From Coemansia sp. RSA 922 (taxonomy: Eukaryota; Kickxellomycota; Kickxellomycetes; Kickxellales; Kickxellaceae), in the NCBI GenBank assembly GCA_027577415.1, contig JANBQS010000190.1:1-27399 (forward strand): a stretch of 27,399 bases of DNA. Direction: 5' to 3'. A program made the position numbers and the translations under genes. The notes under the pieces are model-generated. The model was given only the letters and a program-made list of their open reading frames with translations. It did no database searches and had not been told where the DNA came from. Shown one piece after another: positions 18,379 through 25,360 of this stretch (the first letter of the stretch is position 1; the number at the start of each line of letters is the position of its first letter).

Positions 18379-18640
18379 CACGAGCGAGTGTATAAAAATT
18401 GAAGTAGAATATATTAGAGTGGTGATGGAGACAAGACCAAAGATAAGCAACAGGGATCACAGGTTTGCTTACTGCGATTGCTTTCAAAATTTTTGAGGTG
18501 TGATCCAATCTGCCGTGATCTACTAGACTGCTTTTTATTTAATTTTTAGCGGACCACTGGCTGAGCGTTTCACAAGACAAATCTCTGCTTCTTTTTTGAA
18601 TCTTGTCGTCACCTAAATCATATATATAAAGATCGGAAGA
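18379..18640. promoter_or_regulatory. bidirectional promoter between TypA and AK6
   Basis: A 262-nt gap between two divergent start codons. A TATATATAAA stretch ends about 10 nt before the AK6 ATG. On the TypA side a minus-strand GTAAGC near 18470 could be the donor of a leader intron, but no acceptor is certain. Sharing this short region suggests joint control of two ribosome-related genes. Confidence 0.55.
18454..18506. repeat. nested palindrome in bidirectional promoter
   Basis: GGATCACA at 18454-18461 is the exact reverse complement of TGTGATCC at 18499-18506. Between them lies a smaller near-palindrome, TCAAAA-T-TTTTGA. This is a possible binding site for a dimeric regulator of the divergent pair; chance cannot be excluded. 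Confidence 0.5.
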
Positions 18641-19198
18641 ATGAGCAGCGACGACAGCACACCGCCGCCGACGAGCCCCGCAAGGAGCAGCCCGAATATA
18701 CTGATCACTGGTACGCCAGGGACTGGAAAGACTACAGCGGCAGGGATGGTAGCCGATGCTGCCGGGCTGGAGCTCGTGACAGTTGGAGATCTCATTAAGC
18801 AGCGCAACCTACACGACGGCTACGACGAAGAGTTTGACACATACTGGCTTAATGAGGACAAGGTGGTTGATGAGATGGAAGATATGATGGCCGGTGGAGG
18901 CATGTGCATTGACTTCCACACCTGCGGGTTCTTCCCAGAGCGGTGGTTTGACCTAGTTGTCGTCCTGCGAGCCGACACACAGCAGGTCTACGACCGACTG
19001 AAGAGCCGCGGGTACAAGCAGAACAAAATAGAGGAAAACCTCGAGTGCGAGATCATGCAAGTGGTGGCCGACGACGCTCGCGAGTCTTACAAGCCCGAAA
19101 TTATCATGGAGCTGACTAGCAATACAGTCGAGGAGATGGAGAGCAACGTGGAAAAGATTGTTGCTTTTGTCAATGAGTTCCGGAGCTCGCACCAATAG
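18641..19198 (+). CDS. FAP7: adenylate kinase isoenzyme 6 / Fap7, 185 aa
   Basis: The P-loop GTPGTGKTT (residues 24-32) follows a short Pro/Ser-rich N-terminus. The AK6-typical features follow: VTVGDLIKQRNL, CIDFHTCGFFPERWFDLVVVL, and the lid region LKSRGYKQNKIEENLECEIM. Length fits the family (about 170-200 aa), which is shorter than cytosolic adenylate kinases and lacks their long lid. Fap7/AK6 is a nuclear and cytosolic ATPase/adenylate kinase that acts with ribosomal protein uS11 (Rps14) in late 18S rRNA maturation. It is divergent from the TypA gene. Confidence 0.93.
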   Translation: MSSDDSTPPPTSPARSSPNILITGTPGTGKTTAAGMVADAAGLELVTVGDLIKQRNLHDGYDEEFDTYWLNEDKVVDEMEDMMAGGGMCIDFHTCGFFPERWFDLVVVLRADTQQVYDRLKSRGYKQNKIEENLECEIMQVVADDARESYKPEIIMELTSNTVEEMESNVEKIVAFVNEFRSSHQ

Positions 19199-19429
19199 GC
19201 CATCTTTTTTTTATCACCACTATCTTTGAAAATACGGTCCGTGCATTACAGGATCGACAGAGCGAAATGCAGCTTTGGCCGATTGTCATCTGCGCGTGAT
19301 GAATGGATACATGGAGGACTGCCATTTGGCCCGGTGGTAGTGCGCATAAGATAGCGTGGGACACGCGCACTCTCGCCTCGCCTCTCTTGTCTTTGGTATT
19401 CCTTCATTTTAATTCTTTTTGTTAGTACA

Positions 19430-21088
19430 ATGGCGTCTCCAGTCGCTGCTTCGCCAAATATTGACTCGTCGAGTTCTAGTGTTGTGCAAGCACGGCAGCC
19501 AAAGCTCTCGCCAGAGTTTATTTCTCAGCACTACCCAAGCGAAGCCAAACTATTGCACGTCCACTTGATCCACAGGCACGGCGAGCGTACGCCTGCTAGC
19601 CATCTCTTTCCCAGCATCTCGCCAAGGTACTGGAACTTTTGCGCGCAAGGCAACCGACTGCACGCCGACTTTGCAAAGGCGGTCAAAGTACACGCCCCGA
19701 GCTCTGAGACTGATAAGGATGGCAACAGCTACCAGCAGTGGTACAACTACATGTTCAAGTCGGAAAATTACAAGAATACCAGCATCTTTCCCAAGGACAA
19801 TCTATCCAAGGCGCACGGCAATGACAAGTCGCAGTTCACTGTCGATACCTGCGCCTTTGGCCAGCTCACTGACGTCGGCCGCCAGAGTTTGACGGCTCTT
19901 GGCGCACATATGCGGGCGCTGTACATGGATGCGCTGGGCTTTTTGCCCGCTGTGCCTCGCCCTGGCGACAACAACGAACCTACCGAGGACCTGTACCTCC
20001 GCACCTCGTCATACTCTCGCGCATTCGAATCATTGCAGCACGCATTGGGTGGAATGTACCCGAACTTGCCAGCCAACTCGCCTCTGTTCCGCATCAATGT
20101 GCGGCCACGGAACCGCGAGAACCTGTACCCGGACTACCACTGCGAGATCACCAACCGACTTCATACCGAAAAAGCCATAGAATCTATCAAGCATTTTGCC
20201 GAGGACTACGCTACGCTGCACAAGGACATACCACAGATCCCTAGCTTGCGCGAACCCTTCGAAGCTGAGCTCAAGCGTCGAGCAGCACATGGCTCTCTTT
20301 TTGTCTGGGACACGACGTCATCGATGCGCTCCCATGGTTTGCCGTTGCCCAAGGAGATCGACGATGAGCTTATTGCCCGCTTATCGAAGATGTCCGCTGT
20401 CGAGTATCTACATCCAACGATGAGATCAATTCAACTGGCTAGAATGCAAATTGGACCACTTGTTGGCGAGCTCGCCGATAACGTAGTTGATGTTGTCGAG
20501 GCCGATCGCGGCATTGTTACTGGAAAGCAGCGCCCGCCTAAAATGAGTATCTACTCAGGCCATGACACTACTGTCGGGCCCTTGCTGGCCGTCTTTGGTG
20601 ACGATCTTGCTGGCTCGCCTTCGCTAGCGACGTCTGCTACTCCTATGTGGCCGCCATTTGCTTCGAGTTTGCGCATCGAGCTACTTAAGGATAGCGCGTC
20701 TCCATATCCAACTATCCAGCCATCCTGGGCTGGTGATTTAGCTAATCACTCCGAAGACATGTCCGCTATTCCGCCCGAGGAGCGTATTCGTCCATTAAAT
20801 GTGCCTGATAGCCTGTATCGCTGGGCACCCAGACAAGCCAATAATGCCTCGGATGTACCATTCAACCCGCGCGCTACACGCGACTACTATGTGCGCATCT
20901 GGTACAACGACCGCAGTGTTCAACTGCCAGCCTGCCGCGATCCTGGCGCCCACCACACGAAGCTAGGACCATCGGTATGCACACTTGATGGATTCTTCAA
21001 GCAGATCGCTCGCTTTGTACCCAGCGAAAGCGAGACTATCCAGGAACGCCTCGCCCTAGCCGAAGCTCAGAGCCAGTCATACCAGTAA
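19430..21088 (+). CDS. histidine acid phosphatase (clade 2), tandem copy 1, 552 aa
   Basis: Catalytic signature RHGERTP at residues 49-55 (nucleophile His50) and the distal HD pair His378-Asp379 in YSGHDTTVGPLL are both intact, so it should be active. The fold is the clade-2 histidine phosphatase family (acid phosphatase, 2-phosphoxylose phosphatase and related). Conserved Cys occur in NFCAQGN, DTCAFGQ, YHCEI, PACRDPG and PSVCTLDG. Unusually there is no signal peptide or membrane segment: the N-terminus is MASPVAASPN followed by a Ser-rich stretch. The substrate is unknown. The leader (about 19365-19429, from GCGCACTCTCGC to GTTAGTACA) is also present, slightly changed, before copies 2 and 3. 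It is the most divergent of the three copies, yet matches copy 2 exactly over 179 nt near its 3' end. Confidence 0.92.
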   Translation: MASPVAASPNIDSSSSSVVQARQPKLSPEFISQHYPSEAKLLHVHLIHRHGERTPASHLFPSISPRYWNFCAQGNRLHADFAKAVKVHAPSSETDKDGNSYQQWYNYMFKSENYKNTSIFPKDNLSKAHGNDKSQFTVDTCAFGQLTDVGRQSLTALGAHMRALYMDALGFLPAVPRPGDNNEPTEDLYLRTSSYSRAFESLQHALGGMYPNLPANSPLFRINVRPRNRENLYPDYHCEITNRLHTEKAIESIKHFAEDYATLHKDIPQIPSLREPFEAELKRRAAHGSLFVWDTTSSMRSHGLPLPKEIDDELIARLSKMSAVEYLHPTMRSIQLARMQIGPLVGELADNVVDVVEADRGIVTGKQRPPKMSIYSGHDTTVGPLLAVFGDDLAGSPSLATSATPMWPPFASSLRIELLKDSASPYPTIQPSWAGDLANHSEDMSAIPPEERIRPLNVPDSLYRWAPRQANNASDVPFNPRATRDYYVRIWYNDRSVQLPACRDPGAHHTKLGPSVCTLDGFFKQIARFVPSESETIQERLALAEAQSQSYQ

Positions 21089-21110
21089 TTCTTTAGTTTC
21101 ACCTAGATAA

Positions 21111-21281
21111 TATTAACATTTATAGACTTTTTTGGTAGTAATACCAATTGCTCCAGATGGCTGGAAAAATAATGCTTTACAAGATCGACAAAGCGAAACT
21201 CAGATTTTGATATTGGTGGAGCACTTTGAGCGATTGCCGTGAACGGATACACGACAAACAAGTATTTGGCAAAGTTGAAGT
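21111..21281 (+). repeat. phosphatase-array spacer block, first occurrence
   Basis: A 171-nt block in the spacer after copy 1 is identical, base for base, to 23037-23207 after copy 2. A diverged version (around 19249-19280, CAGGATCGACAGAGCGAAATGCAG) precedes copy 1. The block is followed by the shared promoter and leader that run to the start of the next gene. It is the non-coding part of the 1.93-kb tandem unit. Confidence 0.9.
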
Positions 21282-21358
21282 ACCTATTTGAAAGCGCACT
21301 CTCGCTTCGCCTCTCTTGTCTTTGGTAGTCCTTCATTTTAATCCTTTTGTTTAGTATA

Positions 21359-23014
21359 ATGGCGTCTCCAACCATTCCCTCGTCGAACGTGGACTCGTCG
21401 ACTCCAAATGTCATACAGGCACGCCTGCCCAAGCTCTCGCCAGAGTTTATTTCTCAGCACTACCCAAGCGAGGTCAAACTCTTGCACGTTCACTTGGTCC
21501 ACAGACATGGCGAGCGTACACCTGCTAGCCATCCATTTCCCAGCATCTCGCCAAGGTACTGGAACTTTTGCGCACAAGGCAACCGACTGTACGCTGACTT
21601 TGAAAAGGCGGTTCAACTACACACTCAGGATTCTGATGCTAAGGATGGTAGCAACTACCACCAGTGGCACAACTACATGTTCAAGGCGGAAAATTCCAAG
21701 AACACCAGCATCTCCTCCAAGGACAACCTATCCAAGGTGCACGGCAATGACAAGTCGCAGTTTACCGCCGATACCTGCGCCTTTGGCCAGCTCTCTGATG
21801 TCGGTCGTCGGAGCATGACGGCACTTGGAGTACATATGAGGGCACTGTACACGGATGCGCTGGGCTTTTTGCCCGCTGTGCCTCGCCCTGGCCACAACAA
21901 TGGGCCTACCGAAGATTTCTATCTCCGCACCACATCGTTCAGTCGCGCATTCGAATCGCTACAGCACACATTGGGTGGAATGTACCCGCATTTGCCAGCC
22001 AACTCGCCTCTGTTCCGCATCAATGTGCGGCCACGGAAACGCGAGAACATGTACCCGGAGCACCACTGTGAGATCGCTGGCCAGTTCTATAACGAGGGCA
22101 CCAAGGAGTCTATCAAGATCTTTGCTGAGGACCATGCAGCGCTGCTCAAAGACATATTACAGATCCCTAGTCTACGCGAACCCTTTGAAGCTGAGCTCAA
22201 GCGTGGAGCGACGCATGCGGCTTATTTTGTCTTGGACACAGTGACATCGATGCCCTCCCATGGCTTGTCGCTGCCCAAGGAGATCGATGACGAACTTATT
22301 GCCCGAGTGGCGAACATGTCTGCTGTCGAGTATATATATCCACCGATGAGATTCACTAATCTGGCCAGAATGCAAATCGGACCACTTGTTCGCGAGCTTG
22401 CAGATAATGTAGTTGGTGTTGTTGAAGCCGATCGTGGCATTTCGACTGGAAAGCAGCGCCCGCCTAAAATGAGTATCTACTCGGGTCACGACTCTACTGT
22501 TGGACCGTTGCTGGCCGTCTTTGGTGACGATCTTGCTGGCTCGCCTTCGCTAGCGACGTCTGCTACTCCTATGTGGCCGCCATTTGCTTCGAGTGTGCGC
22601 ATCGAGCTACTTAAGGATAGCGTGTCTCCATATCCAACTATCCAGCCATCCTGGGCTGGAGATGTTTCCACTAACTCCGTGGATATGTCCACTATCCCAC
22701 ACGATGAGCGCATTCGTCCATTAAATGTGCCTGATAGCCTGTATCGCTGGGCACCCAGACAAGCCAATAATGCCTCGGATGTACCATTCAACCCGCGCGC
22801 TACACGCGACTACTATGTGCGCATCTGGTACAACGACCGCAGTGTTCAACTGCCAGCCTGCCGCGATCCTGGCGCCCACCACACGAAGCTGGGACCATCA
22901 GTATGCACACTTGACGGATTCTTCAAGCAGATCGCTCGCTTTGTACCTAGCGAAAGCGAGTTTAGTCAGGAATACCTTGCCCTAACCAACACCAAGGGCA
23001 AGCTATCCGAGTAG
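21359..23014 (+). CDS. histidine acid phosphatase (clade 2), tandem copy 2, 551 aa
   Basis: Starts at ATG 21359 in the sequence TTTAGTATAATGGCG; an in-frame extension upstream has no ATG. RHGERTP lies at 49-55 and the HD pair at His377-Asp378 (YSGHDSTVGPLL). It is one residue shorter than its neighbours because of a codon loss in the variable segment after ADFEKAVQLH (about residues 80-97). No signal peptide, as in copies 1 and 3. Its first 180 nt and its 3' third are nearly identical to copy 3, while the middle is its own, with several charge changes (for example EHHCEIAGQFYNEG). All catalytic positions are kept, so substrate preference rather than activity may have changed. Confidence 0.92.
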   Translation: MASPTIPSSNVDSSTPNVIQARLPKLSPEFISQHYPSEVKLLHVHLVHRHGERTPASHPFPSISPRYWNFCAQGNRLYADFEKAVQLHTQDSDAKDGSNYHQWHNYMFKAENSKNTSISSKDNLSKVHGNDKSQFTADTCAFGQLSDVGRRSMTALGVHMRALYTDALGFLPAVPRPGHNNGPTEDFYLRTTSFSRAFESLQHTLGGMYPHLPANSPLFRINVRPRKRENMYPEHHCEIAGQFYNEGTKESIKIFAEDHAALLKDILQIPSLREPFEAELKRGATHAAYFVLDTVTSMPSHGLSLPKEIDDELIARVANMSAVEYIYPPMRFTNLARMQIGPLVRELADNVVGVVEADRGISTGKQRPPKMSIYSGHDSTVGPLLAVFGDDLAGSPSLATSATPMWPPFASSVRIELLKDSVSPYPTIQPSWAGDVSTNSVDMSTIPHDERIRPLNVPDSLYRWAPRQANNASDVPFNPRATRDYYVRIWYNDRSVQLPACRDPGAHHTKLGPSVCTLDGFFKQIARFVPSESEFSQEYLALTNTKGKLSE

Positions 23015-23036
23015 TACCCTAGTTTCTTATAGATTA

Positions 23037-23207
23037 TATTAACATTTATAGACTTTTTTGGTAGTAATACCAATTGCTCCAGATGGCTGGAAAAATAATG
23101 CTTTACAAGATCGACAAAGCGAAACTCAGATTTTGATATTGGTGGAGCACTTTGAGCGATTGCCGTGAACGGATACACGACAAACAAGTATTTGGCAAAG
23201 TTGAAGT
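23037..23207 (+). repeat. phosphatase-array spacer block, second occurrence
   Basis: Identical over 171 nt to 21111-21281. Just after it, the two spacers differ by scattered substitutions and a small deletion in the CT-rich part (TTCACCTCTTGTC against TTCGCCTCTCTTGTC). The perfect identity of non-coding DNA points to recent duplication or gene conversion. Confidence 0.9.
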
Positions 23208-23282
23208 GCTTATTTGAAAGTGCACTCTCGCTTCACCTCTTGTCTTTGGTAATCCTTTATTTTAATCCTTTTGTTTAGTATA

Positions 23283-24941
23283 ATGGCGTCTCCAACCATT
23301 CCCTCGTCGAACGTGGACTCGTCGACTCCCAATATCGTACAGGCACGCCTGCCCAAGCTCTCGCCAGAGTTTATTTCTCAGCACTACCCAAGCGAGGTCA
23401 AACTCTTGCACGTTCACTTGGTCCACAGACATGGCGAGCGTACACCTGCTAGCCATCGCTTCCCCAGCATCTCGCCAAGGTACTGGAACTTTTGCGCACA
23501 AGGCAACCGACTGCACGCTGACTTTGCAAAGGCGGTCAAAGTCTACTCTCCGAACTCTGAAACTGACAAGGATGGCAACAACTACCGACAATGGCATAGC
23601 TACATGTTCAAGTCGGACAATCCCACTAATGCTAGCATATTTCTCAAGGAAAACCTATCCAAGGCGCACGGCAATGACAAGTCGCAGTTCACATCCGATA
23701 CTTGCGGGTTTGGACAGCTCTCTGATGTCGGTCGTCGGAGCTTGACGGCACTTGGAGCACATATGAGGGCACTGTACACGGATGCGCTGGGCTTTTTGCC
23801 CGCTGTGCCTCGCCCTGGCGACAACAATGGGCCTACCGAAGATTTCTATCTCCGCACCACATCGTTCAGTCGTACATTCGAGTCGCTACAGCACACATTG
23901 GGTGGAATGTACCCGAATCTGCCAGCCAACTCGCCTCTATTTCGCATAAATGCACGGCCAATGAGCAGTGAGAATTTGTACCCAGCATACCACTGTAAAA
24001 TCTCTGGCTGGTTCCATACCGAGGGTACCATGGAGTCTATCAAACTTTTTGCCGAGGACTACGCTGCATTGCATAAGGACATATTGCAGATCCCTAGTTT
24101 GCGCGAACCCTTCGAAGCTGAGCTCAAGCGTGGAGCGACACATGCGGCTTATTTTGTCTTGGACACGGTGACATCGATGCGCTCTCATGGCTTGCCGCTG
24201 CCCAAGGAGATCGACGACGAACTTATTGCCCGAGTATCGAACATGTCTGCTGTCGAGTATCTACATCCACCAGTGAGATCCACCAAACGTGCCAGAATGC
24301 AAATCGGACCACTTGCTCGTGAATTTACACATACAGTAGTCAGTGCTGTCGAGGCCGATCGCGGCATTGTGACTGGAAAGCAGCGCCCGCCTAAAATGAG
24401 TATCTACTCGGGTCACGACTCTACTATTGGACCGTTGCTAGCCATTTTTGGCGACGACCTTGCGGGCTCGCCTTTGCTAGCGACGTCTGCTACTCCTATG
24501 TGGCCGCCATTTGCTTCGAGTGTGCGCATCGAGCTACTTAAGGATAGCGTGTCTCCATATCCAACTATCCAGCCATCCTGGGCTGGAGATGTTTCCATTA
24601 ACTCCGTGGACATGTCCACTATCCCACACGATGAGCGCATTCGTCCATTAAATGTGCCTGATAGCCTGTATCGCTGGGCGCCCAGACAAGCCAATAATGC
24701 CTCGGATGTACCATTCAACCCGCGCGCTACACACGACTACTATGTGCGCATCTGGTACAACGACCGCAGTGTTCAGCTGCCAGCCTGCCGCGATCCTGGC
24801 GCCCACCACACGAAGCTAGGACCATCAGTGTGTACGCTTGACGGATTCTTCAAGCAGATCGCTCGATTTGTACCCAGCGAAAGCGAGTTTAGCCAGGAAT
24901 ACCTTGCCCTAACCAACACCAAGGGCAAGCTATCCGAGTAG
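23283..24941 (+). CDS. histidine acid phosphatase (clade 2), tandem copy 3, 552 aa
   Basis: Starts at ATG 23283. RHGERTP is at 49-55 and the HD pair at His378-Asp379 (YSGHDSTIGPLL); both are intact. It is a mosaic: the 5' end and the last third match copy 2, but the segment LHADFAKAVKVYSPNSETDKDG and the stretches around EDYAALHKDI and EADRGIVTGK match copy 1. The residues in NARPMSSENLYPAYHCKISG and STKRARMQIG are unique to this copy. No signal peptide. Its 3' flank begins like that of copy 2 (TACCCTAGTTT) and then departs. Confidence 0.92.
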   Translation: MASPTIPSSNVDSSTPNIVQARLPKLSPEFISQHYPSEVKLLHVHLVHRHGERTPASHRFPSISPRYWNFCAQGNRLHADFAKAVKVYSPNSETDKDGNNYRQWHSYMFKSDNPTNASIFLKENLSKAHGNDKSQFTSDTCGFGQLSDVGRRSLTALGAHMRALYTDALGFLPAVPRPGDNNGPTEDFYLRTTSFSRTFESLQHTLGGMYPNLPANSPLFRINARPMSSENLYPAYHCKISGWFHTEGTMESIKLFAEDYAALHKDILQIPSLREPFEAELKRGATHAAYFVLDTVTSMRSHGLPLPKEIDDELIARVSNMSAVEYLHPPVRSTKRARMQIGPLAREFTHTVVSAVEADRGIVTGKQRPPKMSIYSGHDSTIGPLLAIFGDDLAGSPLLATSATPMWPPFASSVRIELLKDSVSPYPTIQPSWAGDVSINSVDMSTIPHDERIRPLNVPDSLYRWAPRQANNASDVPFNPRATHDYYVRIWYNDRSVQLPACRDPGAHHTKLGPSVCTLDGFFKQIARFVPSESEFSQEYLALTNTKGKLSE

Positions 24942-25360
24942 TACCCTAGTTTTGTCAAGAATAAAATATGTGAAAGAAAGAATTTATTTCTCGCTGAGGA
25001 GCATCTCCAGCCGGCGCGCTTAGGGCGCTGCCTTGCCTTTAAATACTCATAGTGCGTTACAGCATTTGACTAAAGCTAATCGCTACAGTTCCTCTGATGT
25101 AAGCCCTTCATCTGAGCTGGGATCAGTAGAATTAGGGCTCATGGTATTTGTGGGCGCTTGAGCGCTACCCTGCCTAGTCAACATTTTCTCATAAATTATA
25201 TTAACATTTTTGACTTTTGGTGTATACACGTACCACGACTCATTATCGAACCGAGCTGGCCAAGCTTTGTGAGCCGTGTTATCTTGCAGTCTGAGAATCG
25301 AAGATCATAAAGTTTTTCTATCCTCTTTTGGTTTCTTATCGTTCAATATAATTTCTTCCA
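24942..25360. other. spacer after phosphatase copy 3, interrupted array unit
   Basis: Begins with the array sequence TACCCTAGTTT, then carries about 220 nt of unrelated DNA, then resumes near 25166 with TACCCTGCCTAG and ATTATATTAACATTTTTGAC, a diverged start of the spacer block. The unrelated piece holds a short minus-strand frame starting at 25142 (MSPNSTDPSSDEGLTSEEL) and, further on, RRLEMLLSEK then stop (25016-24984). The end contains the promoter of the next gene. Nothing else is identified. Confidence 0.5.
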
